A stretch of 64,000 nt of DNA from Starkeya sp. ORNL1 (GTDB lineage Bacteria > Pseudomonadota > Alphaproteobacteria > Rhizobiales > Xanthobacteraceae): positions 1,798,001-1,862,000 of the forward strand of contig NZ_CP048834.1 in the NCBI RefSeq assembly GCF_012971745.1. Reading direction: 5' to 3'. The notes beneath the pieces are model-generated. The model made no database searches and was not told the DNA's origin. It saw only the letters and a program-made list of their open reading frames with translations. This document shows, piece by piece, positions 43,997-52,506 of the stretch. The first letter of the stretch is position 1; each line of letters begins with the position of its first letter. The position numbers and the translations under genes were made by a program.

Positions 43997-45664
43997 ATGG
44001 GCACGACGGCGACCGCCGTTCGCGAGGGGGACGAGCGGCGCGCAGGCGCTGCCGAACCGTTTGCCCGGCCCGACGCCGCCTCCCCCGGCCGCATCGCCGA
44101 CCACGCCACCCCCCGCCGCACCACCAGCACCCGCAACGATGTCGGGCGCAGCGTGCGCGAGGCGCGCGACCGCCTCACCTCCACAACCGGCACCAGCCCG
44201 GCCTATGATTACGAGCTGATCCGGCTGTTCGTCGACAATCGCTCCGGCGCCACCGCGGCGATCGTGCCGATGATCATGCTGACCGGCGGCGCCAGCGCAC
44301 TGTTCCTGCCCTGGACGCTCGCTGTCGGCTGGACCGTCGCCATGCTGGCGCTGCACGCGCTCACCGTGCTGCTGTGCGCGCGCTTCCGCCGCGAGAGCGC
44401 CGAGCCCGGCGTGCTCGCCCGCTACCGCGCGCTGTTCGCCACGCTCGATTTCATCGCCGCCATCGGTTGGGTGGTGCTGCTCGCCGGCCTCGTCGCCAGC
44501 CACGGTGTCGGTGCCCGCGAATTCGCGCTGCTGGCGGCGCTGGTCTATATCGCCGGCATGGCGATGCTCTCCGCGCCGATCCCGGTGGCGGTCTATGCCG
44601 GCACGTTGCCCGTCATCCTCGCCGCCTGCGGTTTCTACCTGGCGCAGGGCACCATCACCGATTACGCGCTGGCCGCCCTGATGTGCGAGGCCTCGGCCTG
44701 CTTCCTCATCGTGTCGCGCCGGCTCAACGGCATCGCGCTCGGCGCGCTGGAGGCGCGCGGCGAGAAGGATGCGCTGATCGGCGAACTGGAACAGGCGGTG
44801 GCGAAGTCCGACGACGCGCTGTTGCGCGCCGAGGCCGCCAGCCTCGCCAAGTCCCGCTTCCTCGCCCAGATGAGCCATGAGCTGCGCACCCCGCTGAACG
44901 CGATCCTCGGCTTCTCGGAAGTGATGAAGAGCGAGATTCTCGGCGCCCACGCCAACCCCACCTACCGCGAATATGCCGGCGACATCCACTCCTCGGGCCA
45001 GCATTTGCTGAACCTCATCAACGAGATTCTCGACCTCTCGCGCATCGAGGCCGGCCGCTACGAACTGAACGAGGAGACCGTGCCGCTGGCGAGCGTGGTG
45101 GAGGATTGCCGGCACCTGCTCAAGATCCGCGCCAAAACCCGCGGCATCGCCATCCACGAGCTGTACGAGGCGGAGTTGCCGCGGCTGTGGGCGGACGAGC
45201 GCGCGCTGCGCCAGATCTGCCTGAACCTGCTCTCCAACGCCATCAAGTTCACCCCGCAGGGCGGCGAGATCTGGCTGAAGGTGGGCTGGACCTATTCCGG
45301 CGGGCAGTATCTCTCGGTGCGCGACACCGGTCCCGGCATTCCCGAACACGAGATCCCGATCGTGATGGCCTCGTTCGGCCAGGGCAGCAACGCCATCAAG
45401 ACCGCCGAGCAGGGTGCCGGGCTCGGCCTGCCGATCGTGAAGGGGCTGATCGACCTGCACGGTGGCACCTTCCAGCTGAAATCGCGCCTGCGCGAGGGCA
45501 CCGAGGTGATCGTCACCTTCCCGAGCGAGCGCGTGATGGCCGCTTTGCCCCCGGTGCCGGACTCCATGCCGCTGGCGCCGGAAGGCCATGGCGAGGAAGA
45601 GGACCGCCTGTCCGAGATGGACCGCCCCAGGCGCCGCGCGTTCCTGACGCGGCGGGGGTGGTAG
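43997..45664 (+). CDS. Sensor histidine kinase, multi-helix membrane input
   Basis: Encodes 555 aa. Residues 1-75 are Arg-rich and disordered; about six membrane helices span 85-235; a short coiled coil follows; HisKA has His294 in QMSHELRTPL; HATPase_c has Asn414 (NLLSNAIKF), DTGPG (443-447) and GAGLGL (473-478). No PAS or HAMP domain is seen. The kinase core is of the PdhS/DivJ-like rhizobial type. No response regulator gene is adjacent, so the partner is elsewhere. The membrane signal is unknown. Confidence 0.9.
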   Translation: MGTTATAVREGDERRAGAAEPFARPDAASPGRIADHATPRRTTSTRNDVGRSVREARDRLTSTTGTSPAYDYELIRLFVDNRSGATAAIVPMIMLTGGASALFLPWTLAVGWTVAMLALHALTVLLCARFRRESAEPGVLARYRALFATLDFIAAIGWVVLLAGLVASHGVGAREFALLAALVYIAGMAMLSAPIPVAVYAGTLPVILAACGFYLAQGTITDYALAALMCEASACFLIVSRRLNGIALGALEARGEKDALIGELEQAVAKSDDALLRAEAASLAKSRFLAQMSHELRTPLNAILGFSEVMKSEILGAHANPTYREYAGDIHSSGQHLLNLINEILDLSRIEAGRYELNEETVPLASVVEDCRHLLKIRAKTRGIAIHELYEAELPRLWADERALRQICLNLLSNAIKFTPQGGEIWLKVGWTYSGGQYLSVRDTGPGIPEHEIPIVMASFGQGSNAIKTAEQGAGLGLPIVKGLIDLHGGTFQLKSRLREGTEVIVTFPSERVMAALPPVPDSMPLAPEGHGEEEDRLSEMDRPRRRAFLTRRGW

Positions 45665-45681
45665 GCGTTCCACGGCTTCAA

Positions 45682-45779
45682 CATCCTTCGAGGCCCGGCT
45701 TTGCCGGGCACCTCAGGATGAGGTCGTCTTTAAAAGAACAACCTCATCCTGAGGTGCCGCGAAGCGGCCTCGAAGGATG
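45682..45779. repeat. REP-A pair 21
   Basis: Left stem CCCGGCTTTGCCGGG, right stem CCGCGAAGCGG. Between the convergent kinase and cobT genes. Confidence 0.85.
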
Positions 45780-45794
45780 CTCACGCAGAGCCCC

Positions 45795-46811
45795 CTACCC
45801 CACCCCGGCTTCCGCAAACGTCGCCATCCCGGCGTGACACGCCAAAGCCGCCTTGATCACCCCGATCGACAGCGCCGCGCCCGAGCCCTCACCCAGCCGC
45901 ATGCCGAGGTCCAGGATCGGCGCCAGCCCGAGCTTCTCCAGCACCCGCCGGTGCGCCGGCTCGGCCGAAACGTGCCCGGCGAGGCAATGGTCGATCGCGG
46001 CCGGGCTCAGGGCGTGCAGCACCGCGGCGGCCGCTGTCACCACATAGCCGTCCAGCACCACCGGCACGCGCTGCATGCGGGCGGCGAGGATGGCGCCGGC
46101 CATTGCCGCCACTTCGCGCCCGCCGAGCCGCCGCAACACCTCCAGGGGATCGTCGAGATTGCCGGCGCAGCGCTTCACCGCAGCGTCCACCGCCGCGATC
46201 TTGCGGGCCAGCACCTCGCCGGTGGAGCCGGTGCCCGGCCCCACCCACTCGCCGGCGCTGCCGCCATAGAGCCCGTGATAGATGGCGGCGGCGATGGTGG
46301 TGTTGCCGATGCCCATCTCGCCGAGGCACAACAGGTCCGGCTCGCCGGCCAGCGCCTCCATGCCGAACGCCATGGTCGCGGCGCATTCGGCCTCGGTGAG
46401 CGCGTCGCGCTCCACGATGTCGGGCGTGGGAATATCGAGCGCGAGGTCGAACACCCGCAATCCCGCGCCGAACGTGGCGCAGATCTGGTTCACCGCCGCC
46501 TTGCCATTGGTGAAGGTGTCGACCATCTGCTTCGTCACCTCGGCCGGATAGGGCGAGACGCCGCGCGCGGAAACGCCATGGGTGGCGGCGAACACCGCCA
46601 CCGTAGGGCGCACCACGGCGGGGATCGCCTTGCCCTGCCAGCCGGCGAAGAAGACCGCGATCTCCTCCAGCCGGCCGAGCGCCCCCGGCGGCTTCACCAA
46701 TTGGCCCTGACGCTGCTCCGCCGCCTGGCGCGCGGCAAGGTCCGGCCCCGGCATCTCGGCGATGAGGCGACGAATATCGTCGAACGGAAGCCCGGTGGCG
46801 GCGCGATGCAT
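45795..46811 (-). CDS. cobT: Nicotinate-nucleotide:dimethylbenzimidazole phosphoribosyltransferase CobT
   Basis: Encodes 338 aa. It activates the B12 lower ligand: nicotinate mononucleotide plus 5,6-dimethylbenzimidazole to alpha-ribazole phosphate. The fold signatures KPPGALGRLEEIAVFFAGWQ, GEMGIGNTTIAAAI and the catalytic Glu308 in RLGEGSGAALS are all present. ATG 46811. Divergent from bluB, which makes its substrate; cobS, acting on its product, is 5 kb away from nothing else and lies just past bluB. No cobalamin riboswitch fits in the 86-base gap. Confidence 0.95.
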   Translation of the reverse strand: MHRAATGLPFDDIRRLIAEMPGPDLAARQAAEQRQGQLVKPPGALGRLEEIAVFFAGWQGKAIPAVVRPTVAVFAATHGVSARGVSPYPAEVTKQMVDTFTNGKAAVNQICATFGAGLRVFDLALDIPTPDIVERDALTEAECAATMAFGMEALAGEPDLLCLGEMGIGNTTIAAAIYHGLYGGSAGEWVGPGTGSTGEVLARKIAAVDAAVKRCAGNLDDPLEVLRRLGGREVAAMAGAILAARMQRVPVVLDGYVVTAAAAVLHALSPAAIDHCLAGHVSAEPAHRRVLEKLGLAPILDLGMRLGEGSGAALSIGVIKAALACHAGMATFAEAGVG

Positions 46812-46897
46812 GGTAGGACTCTCGGCAATGGAGACGGCGCCGGGTTAGACCCGCACAAGCGGGCAGGCAAGCACCAAGCGTCGCGAGGAGGGACGAG

Positions 46898-47539
46898 ATG
46901 TTCGAGCATCCGGTGTTCGGCGAGCGCTTCCGCGAGGAGCTCGACCGGCTGTTCCACTGGCGCCGCGACGTGCGCCGCTTCGAGCGGCGCCCGCTCCCGG
47001 AGGACAGCCTGCCATCGCTGATCGAGCGGGCCTGCTGCGCACCGAGCGTGGGCCTCAGCCAGCCCTGGCGCTTCGTGCGGGTGCGCGAATATGAGCGCCG
47101 CGCCAAGGTGCGCGCCATTTTCGAGCACTGCAACGCCGAGGCGCTGGCCCGCCAGAGCGCTGACCGCGCCAGCCTCTATGCCCGCCTCAAGCTCAGCGGC
47201 CTCGACGAGGCGCCCGAGCATGTCGCGGTGTTCGTCGATGCCGACCCGGCGACCGGCGCCGGGCTCGGGCGCGCCACCATGCCGGAGACGCTGGCCTATT
47301 CCGCCGTGCTCGCGATCCACACGCTGTGGCTCGCCGCGGCTGCCGAGGGCATCGGCGTCGGCTGGGTGTCGATCCTCGACCCGGAGGCGGTCGCCAGCGC
47401 GCTGGAAGTGCCGGCCGGCTGGCGGCTCGTGGGGTATCTGTGCATCGGCTATCCGAGCGAGCATTCCGAAGTGCCGGAGCTGGAGCGGGCGGGTTGGGAG
47501 CACAGGTTGCCGGTGCGGGAGTTCGTGCTGGAGCGGTGA
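46898..47539 (+). CDS. bluB: 5,6-dimethylbenzimidazole synthase BluB
   Basis: Encodes 213 aa. BluB is a nitroreductase-fold flavin enzyme that breaks down reduced FMN with oxygen to give 5,6-dimethylbenzimidazole, the B12 lower ligand. Conserved parts are FHWRRDVRRFERRPLPED, CCAPSVGLSQPWRFVRV, and ILDPEAVASALEVPAGWR near the C-terminus. Oxygen need fits aerobic B12 synthesis. ATG 46898 follows GGAGGGACG. Directly divergent from cobT (86 bases), so they share a control region. Confidence 0.93.
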   Translation: MFEHPVFGERFREELDRLFHWRRDVRRFERRPLPEDSLPSLIERACCAPSVGLSQPWRFVRVREYERRAKVRAIFEHCNAEALARQSADRASLYARLKLSGLDEAPEHVAVFVDADPATGAGLGRATMPETLAYSAVLAIHTLWLAAAAEGIGVGWVSILDPEAVASALEVPAGWRLVGYLCIGYPSEHSEVPELERAGWEHRLPVREFVLER

Positions 47540-47562
47540 GTTCTTTTCCCCACCCCACTCGC

Positions 47563-47662
47563 GTCATCCCGGCCGGAGCGCAGCGCAGAGCCGGGATCGC
47601 AAGAAGGGGTTGCTCGGCACCTTCCTGCGATCCCGGATCGGCCGTTGGCCGTCCGGGATGAC
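47563..47662. repeat. REP-B palindrome, second full copy
   Basis: GTCATCCCGGCCGGAGCGCAG at the left and its inverse ending CCGTCCGGGATGAC. Follows bluB by 23 bases and is followed by REP-A pair 22. Same family as 21050-21172. Confidence 0.8.
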
Positions 47663-47698
47663 GATGGTGGGGAGGAAGAAACGGTCGCTCTGCGCGAG

Positions 47699-47800
47699 CA
47701 TCCTTCGAGGCCGCCTGCGGCGGCACCTCAGGATGAGGTTGTTGTTTTAGAAGCAACCTCATCCTGAGGTGCCCGGACGCAGTCCGGGCCTCGAAGGATG
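47699..47800. repeat. REP-A pair 22
   Basis: Left stem CCGCCTGCGGCGG, right stem CCCGGACGCAGTCCGGG. Between bluB and cobS. Confidence 0.85.
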
Positions 47801-47852
47801 CCCGCGCAGAGCCACCCTTCCCAAACCGCCGCCCACCAGCGATGTTGCCGGC

Positions 47853-48629
47853 ATGACCCTGCCCTTCCTCACCGGCCTGCCGGCGGCGCTGCGCTTCTTC
47901 ACCCGGCTGCCGGTGCCGGGCGAGCCGGAGGGCGGGTTCGACATCGACACCATGGCCCCCGCCCTCCCTTTGGTCGGCGCCCTCGTCGGCGCCATCGGCG
48001 CGGCCATCCTGCTCCTTGCCCTCGCATTGAACCTCGGCGGCCTGATCCCCGGCGCGCTCGCCATCGCCGCCATGATCGTGGCCACCGGCGGGCTGCACGA
48101 GGACGGCCTTGCCGACACCGCGGACAGCCTCGGCGGTTATGATCCCGTCCGCCGACTGGAGATCATGAAGGACAGCCGCATCGGCGCGTTCGGCGTGCTG
48201 GCGCTGGTGCTCGCGCTGCTGCTGCGCGCCGGCACGCTGGAAGCGCTGGCCGCCGCCAGCCCGTGGATTGCGGCCGCCGGGCTCGTTGCCGCGGCCGCCA
48301 CCTCCCGAATCGCCGGGCTGTGGCTGCTGCACGCTTTGCCCCCGGCGCGCGCCACCGGCGCCTCCGCGAGCGCCGGGCGGCCGGGCGCCCGCCCCCTGCT
48401 CGTCGCCGCTGTTGCGGCATTTTTGATCGCGGCGGTGCTGGTAATCCTATCCCTCGGCGCCCTCGCCCTGATCGCCGCCCTGCTCGCGGCAAGCCTTGCA
48501 GCCTATGGGGTTCAGCGCCTTGCCGCGCGGCTCTATGGCGGCCAGACCGGCGATGTCGCAGGCGCGGCCATTAGCCTTTCGGAGATTGCCTTCCTGCTGG
48601 CGCTGACTATCTTCGCCCGTCCATTCTGA
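47853..48629 (+). CDS. cobS: Adenosylcobinamide-GDP ribazoletransferase CobS
   Basis: Encodes 258 aa with about seven membrane helices. It joins adenosylcobinamide-GDP to alpha-ribazole, the last step of B12 assembly. The cytoplasmic signature GGLHEDGLADTADSLGG, with its acidic residues, and MKDSRIGAFG are intact. ATG 47853. Separated from bluB by REP-B and REP-A, so probably its own promoter, but in the same pathway as bluB and cobT. The DUF1289 gene follows. Confidence 0.93.
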   Translation: MTLPFLTGLPAALRFFTRLPVPGEPEGGFDIDTMAPALPLVGALVGAIGAAILLLALALNLGGLIPGALAIAAMIVATGGLHEDGLADTADSLGGYDPVRRLEIMKDSRIGAFGVLALVLALLLRAGTLEALAAASPWIAAAGLVAAAATSRIAGLWLLHALPPARATGASASAGRPGARPLLVAAVAAFLIAAVLVILSLGALALIAALLAASLAAYGVQRLAARLYGGQTGDVAGAAISLSEIAFLLALTIFARPF

Positions 48630-48649
48630 AAAGGATGCGAACAGGATCC

Positions 48650-48874
48650 ATGACGGCCGCCTCCACCCCTTGCATCCGTGTCTGCACGCTCGACCCGACG
48701 GGCCGGCTGTGCACCGGGTGCGGCCGCACCATTGAGGAAATCGGCGCATGGGGCGCACTGGACGAGGCGACGCGGCGCGCCATCATGGCGGGCCTGCCAA
48801 GCCGTCTCGCAAGCGCGGGTCGACGGTTGAGCGCGTGCAATCTGGGAGTCAGCACGGTGGAGCTGCCGCGATGA
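48650..48874 (+). CDS. DUF1289 domain protein
   Basis: Encodes 74 aa. The DUF1289 Cys pattern is PCIRVCTLDPTGRLCTGCGR, four Cys likely binding metal or an FeS cluster. ATG 48650; the in-frame start five codons earlier is possible. Its TGA overlaps the ATG of the next gene (ATGA). Often found next to the TIGR02281-type protease, as here. Function unknown. Confidence 0.85.
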   Translation: MTAASTPCIRVCTLDPTGRLCTGCGRTIEEIGAWGALDEATRRAIMAGLPSRLASAGRRLSACNLGVSTVELPR

Positions 48875-49599
48875 ATTCCGATCGCTTCATGTGGATCGTG
48901 ATCATCGGCCTTGCCGTCGGCATCGGGCTGATCGCCTTCAATGCGCAGCATGGCGAGATCGCCGGCATCGCGCTCGGCGATTTCGCCCAGCTGGTGGCCT
49001 ATGGCGCCATTGCGCTGGTGGTCGGCGCCGGCGTCGTCGCCGCCTTCACCGGCCGGCTCGGCGAGGCGCTGCGCGCGATCCTCCTGTGGGCGGTGATCTT
49101 CTGCGTGCTCGCCGCCGGCTACACCTATCGCTACGAGCTGCATGCCGGCGCCTATCGCATCCTCGCCGAGATCGCTCCCGGCTATGCGGTGCCGCTGGCC
49201 CATGGCGACGGCCCGGCGATCGAGGTGGCGCGGGCGCGCGACGGCGATTTCAACATCCGCGTCGAGGTCAATGACAGCCGCATCCCGATGCTGGTCGACA
49301 CCGGCGCCTCCAGCGTGGTGCTGACCCCGGAGGATGCCCGCGTGGTCGGCCTGCCGGTGGATTTCCTGCGCTACGACATCCCGATCGACACCGCCAATGG
49401 CCGCGGCAAGGCGGCCTCGGTGGTGCTGGACAAGGTATCGATCGCCGGCAGCATCGAGGAGCGCCGGGTGCCGGCGCTGGTGGCCAGCCCCGGCACGCTG
49501 AAGCACAGCCTGCTCGGCATGACCTTCCTCTCCCGGCTGGAGAGCTTCGAGATCCGCGGCGAGAAGCTGGTGATGCGCGCGCGACCGGTGGAGAAGTGA
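48871..49599 (+). CDS. TIGR02281-type retropepsin-like aspartic protease, membrane-bound
   Basis: Encodes 242 aa. Three membrane segments lie at about 8-24, 40-58 and 70-84, then a periplasmic aspartyl protease domain with Asp143 in MLVDTGASSVVL and a flap region PIDTANGRGKAASVVL. The catalytic domain is a single retropepsin-like unit expected to dimerise. It starts at the ATGA overlap with the DUF1289 gene, so both are translated together. Substrate unknown. Confidence 0.88.
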   Translation: MNSDRFMWIVIIGLAVGIGLIAFNAQHGEIAGIALGDFAQLVAYGAIALVVGAGVVAAFTGRLGEALRAILLWAVIFCVLAAGYTYRYELHAGAYRILAEIAPGYAVPLAHGDGPAIEVARARDGDFNIRVEVNDSRIPMLVDTGASSVVLTPEDARVVGLPVDFLRYDIPIDTANGRGKAASVVLDKVSIAGSIEERRVPALVASPGTLKHSLLGMTFLSRLESFEIRGEKLVMRARPVEK

Positions 49600-49618
49600 G
49601 GCGGGCGTTCTGCTTCAA

Positions 49619-49716
49619 CATCCTTCGAGGCCGCTGCGCGGCACCTCAGGATGAGGTTGATCTTAAAAGAAGAACCTCATCCTGAGGTGCCCGCCAATGG
49701 CGGGCCTCGAAGGATG
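49619..49716. repeat. REP-A pair 23
   Basis: Left stem CCGCTGCGCGG, right stem CCCGCCAATGGCGGG. Between convergent genes ending at 49599 and 49734. Confidence 0.85.
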
Positions 49717-49733
49717 TTGAAGCCGATCAACCC

Positions 49734-50570
49734 TCAGGCGAACATCCCCACCACAAACCGCATCCCGACGATCAGCAGGTACAGCCCGAACCCGACCTCG
49801 AGCTGGCGCTTGGTGAAGGCGTGGGCCAGCCTGGCGCCGAGCGGGGCCGCCAGCGTGGCGATGCCGCCGACCAGCAGCGCGCCGGGCACCGAGACATAGC
49901 CGAGCGACAGCGGCGGCAATTCGGACATATGCGACAGCCCGCCGACGATGTAGCTGATGGTCCCCGGCACCGCGATCAGCGCGCCGAGCCCGGCGGAGGT
50001 GGCGATGGCCTGGTGGATCGGCACCTTGTAAAGCGTGAGGATCACGCTGGCGATGCCGCCGCCGGATATGCCGATCAAAGGCGAGACCAGCCCGACGCCG
50101 AAGCCGTACGTGTTCATCAGCGCCGGGCCGGGCAGCTCGTTGCCGAGCGTCCAGGAGGCGCGGCCGAACAGCAGCTTGAACGACATCAGCACCGCAAACG
50201 CGACGAAGGCGAACTTCAGCACGCGGTCCGGCGAGACGGTGGCGAGCATGCCGCCGACAATGACGCCGATCACCAGCGGCAGCGCCCAGCGCCTGAGCGC
50301 ATCCGCGCGCACCGCGCTGCGCGCCCGGTGCGCCATGTAGGAGCGCAGCGCGGTGGGCACGATGATGGCGAGCGAGGTGCCGACCGCCAGATGCATGCGC
50401 GCGGCTTCCGGCACGTTCATGATGGTGAAGACCTCGAACAGCACCGGCACCACGATGGCGCCGCCGCCAATGCCGAACAAGCCGGCCAGAATGCCAGTCG
50501 CCAGCCCCGCCGCGAGCAGCGCGGCGGTGAGCCAGAGGATCTGGTCGAGGGGAATCGTGGAAATGTCCAT
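49734..50570 (-). CDS. TauE/SafE family sulfite/anion exporter
   Basis: Encodes 278 aa with about eight membrane helices. Two repeats carry the family motifs GILAGLFGIGGGAIVVPVLF and GLVSPLIGISGGGIASVILT. Family members export sulfite, sulfoacetate or related anions. Start ATG 50570; the neighbour upstream is the divergent XapX operon, separated by REP-A and a palindrome. Substrate unproven. Confidence 0.9.
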   Translation of the reverse strand: MDISTIPLDQILWLTAALLAAGLATGILAGLFGIGGGAIVVPVLFEVFTIMNVPEAARMHLAVGTSLAIIVPTALRSYMAHRARSAVRADALRRWALPLVIGVIVGGMLATVSPDRVLKFAFVAFAVLMSFKLLFGRASWTLGNELPGPALMNTYGFGVGLVSPLIGISGGGIASVILTLYKVPIHQAIATSAGLGALIAVPGTISYIVGGLSHMSELPPLSLGYVSVPGALLVGGIATLAAPLGARLAHAFTKRQLEVGFGLYLLIVGMRFVVGMFA

Positions 50571-50643
50571 GGGCCGTGCTTCTAGCGCACGGCGGCATTT
50601 ATCGCACTATCAATGAATTCAGAGCTGGGGTGCGCCGGGTGGG

Positions 50644-50741
50644 CATCCTTCGAGGCCGGCCTCCGGCCGGCACCTCAGGATGAGGTTCATCTTTAAAGCG
50701 CGACCTCATCCTCAGGTGCCGCGTAGCGGCCTCGAAGGATG
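50644..50741. repeat. REP-A pair 24
   Basis: Left stem CCGGCCTCCGGCCGG, right stem CCGCGTAGCGG. One outer arm has CTCAGG in place of TGAGG. Between the divergent TauE and XapX genes. Confidence 0.82.
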
Positions 50742-50784
50742 CTGAAACAGAGCGCGCCACCGCTTCATAACATTTTAGTTGCGC

Positions 50785-50802
50785 AAACTGACATGTCAGT
50801 TT
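50785..50802. promoter_or_regulatory. Perfect 18-bp palindrome upstream of the xapX-amidase operon
   Basis: AAACTGACATGTCAGTTT, perfectly symmetrical, 85 bases before the first xapX start, with a half site TGACATC near 50810. It looks like a dimeric repressor operator; the GntR-family gene at 52507 is a candidate regulator. Confidence 0.6.
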
Positions 50803-50886
50803 AGCGTTCTGACATCCGGTCACCGCGGCACCCAAGAATCGCCTGCCGGACAACAGATCGAACCGTACAATCGAGGAAACGCCACT

Positions 50887-51096
50887 ATGCACTACGTATA
50901 TGTAGGGCGTAACGAACTTGTTGCGCTCGTCGTCGGCCTGATTACCGGCACGCTCTACTCGTATCTCAACCTGCCTATACCTGCGCCTCCGGTGCTCGGC
51001 GGGATTTTCGCGATCATCTTCACCTATATCGGCTATTTGATCGTGCAGAAGTCGCGCAACGCCATCAGTTTCGGCCGCCCGCCGGCCGGCAACTGA
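50887..51096 (+). CDS. XapX domain membrane protein 1
   Basis: Encodes 69 aa with two membrane helices joined by the XapX motif NLPIPAPPVLGG (helix VALVVGLITGTLYSYL before it, FAIIFTYIGYLIVQK after it). XapX proteins are small membrane proteins of unknown role. ATG 50887 is used because the upstream extension (to 50779) lies over the palindrome. First gene of a likely operon with a second XapX gene and a formamidase. Confidence 0.82.
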   Translation: MHYVYVGRNELVALVVGLITGTLYSYLNLPIPAPPVLGGIFAIIFTYIGYLIVQKSRNAISFGRPPAGN

Positions 51097-51120
51097 ACGC
51101 GAAACACGGAGGAAACGGAC

Positions 51121-51315
51121 ATGCTTGAGATCGGTATCGGCGCGACGGAATTGCAGGCCGCGGCCGTCGGCCTGGTGACGGGCCTCATCTACACTGCGGT
51201 GCGCGCACCCATTCCCGCCCCCAATGTGCTGGGCGGCATCTTCGCCATTCTCGGCACTTTCGTCGGCTTCGCCGTCGTCGCCGCCGCGCGCGGCCAACTT
51301 GCCTTTGCATTTTAG
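51121..51315 (+). CDS. XapX domain membrane protein 2
   Basis: Encodes 64 aa, two helices around RAPIPAPNVLGG. It follows the first XapX gene by 24 bases with GGAGGAAAC at the right spacing, and precedes the amidase by 13 bases. The two XapX proteins share the loop but differ at the ends, so they may form a heteromeric channel or assembly. Role unknown; the link to a small-amide hydrolase is by position only. Confidence 0.82.
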   Translation: MLEIGIGATELQAAAVGLVTGLIYTAVRAPIPAPNVLGGIFAILGTFVGFAVVAAARGQLAFAF

Positions 51316-51328
51316 GAAGGAAACGCCA

Positions 51329-52387
51329 ATGAACGCCCATAACCCCGTGATCGCGGCGGCCGGCACCCGCTACCATGAGCTGAAGGCCACGCTGGAAACC
51401 GTGCAGTGGGGCGCCTTCAATGGCGCGGTCGCGCCGGTGCTGAGCGTCGCCTCCGGCGACATCGTGAAGATCGAGTGCCTCTGCCACCATGCCGGCGATG
51501 CGCCGGAGCTGCTGATGGATGACGCCATCCGCGCCATCTATGACGGCATCCCCGAGGAGAAGCGCACCCCGGGCGTGCACATCCTCACCGGCCCGATCTA
51601 TGTCGAGGGCGCCGAGCCCGGCGACACGCTGGAATGCCGCGTGCTCGCCATGGAGCCGCGCCTGAAGCACGGCGTGAACTTCCAGGGCAAATGGGGCCTG
51701 CTCGACAAGGAGTTCGGCAGCCGCGAGCACGTCGTCATATTCGAGGCCGACATGAAGGCCGGCACGGCGCGCGCGCTATTCCAGTTCCCTTATGACAGCC
51801 CGCCGGAGCGCGGCGTGCCCGGCCGCTACACCACCGTGCCGCACGCGGCGCGCACGCCGGCGCTGGAGGGCATCGTGGTGCCGCTGCGCCTGCATTTCGG
51901 CACCGCCGGCGTGTGCCCGCCCGCCGACGGCCCGATCAGCACCGTGCCGCCGGGCGTGCATGGCGGCAATGTGGACAATCGCGAATTCGTCGCCGGCACC
52001 AGCATGTTCTATCCGGTGCATCGCAAGGGCGCGCTGTTCTGGGCCGGCGACACCCATTTCGCCGAGGGCGACGGCGAGGTGAACGGCACCGCGATCGAGG
52101 CCCATGTGAACGCCACCATCCAGCTGGTGCTGCATAAGGGGAGCCGCGCCAAGAACCCGATCCTGGAGACCCCCGATCTCTGGATCTGCCACGGCTTCAG
52201 CGAGGATCTCGACGAGGCGGTGCGCGAGGCGGTGCTGGAGATGATCGACCTGCTCGGCAAGGAATGGGGCCTGTCGCGCGAGGAGGCCTACACGCTGTGC
52301 AGCGTCGCCGGCGACCTGCGGGTGACGCAGGTGGTGGATGGCGTGAAGGGCGCGCACATGGCGATGCGGCGCGACCTCAAGCGCTGA
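51329..52387 (+). CDS. Acetamidase/formamidase family protein
   Basis: Encodes 352 aa, FmdA_AmdA family. The fold signatures are LTGPIYVEGAEPGDTLECRV, GVHGGNVDNREFVAGTSMFY and LFWAGDTHFAEGDGEVNGTA. These zinc- or metal-independent hydrolases turn formamide or acetamide into ammonia and the acid. ATG 51329 follows GGAAGG. Third gene of the xapX operon; a perfect terminator follows at 52427. Confidence 0.9.
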   Translation: MNAHNPVIAAAGTRYHELKATLETVQWGAFNGAVAPVLSVASGDIVKIECLCHHAGDAPELLMDDAIRAIYDGIPEEKRTPGVHILTGPIYVEGAEPGDTLECRVLAMEPRLKHGVNFQGKWGLLDKEFGSREHVVIFEADMKAGTARALFQFPYDSPPERGVPGRYTTVPHAARTPALEGIVVPLRLHFGTAGVCPPADGPISTVPPGVHGGNVDNREFVAGTSMFYPVHRKGALFWAGDTHFAEGDGEVNGTAIEAHVNATIQLVLHKGSRAKNPILETPDLWICHGFSEDLDEAVREAVLEMIDLLGKEWGLSREEAYTLCSVAGDLRVTQVVDGVKGAHMAMRRDLKR

Positions 52388-52426
52388 CCCCTGCGCTTTC
52401 CGGGGGATTTCCCATCCAAGACAACT

Positions 52427-52454
52427 TGCAGGCGCTCGCGCGCCTGCATTTTTT
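52427..52454 (+). terminator. Intrinsic terminator of the xapX-amidase operon
   Basis: Perfect 9-bp stem TGCAGGCGC (52427-52435) / GCGCCTGCA (52440-52448), loop TCGC, followed by TTTTTT. 40 bases past the amidase stop. Confidence 0.9.
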
Positions 52455-52506
52455 CGTCCGGATCGGTTAAGGCTGGCGGTCTCGACCCACCGCCGACGAG
52501 CCCGCG

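Noticed and set aside
46812..46897. Cobalamin riboswitch between cobT and bluB
   Set aside because: 86 bases are too few for the element and no B12-box-like core was seen.
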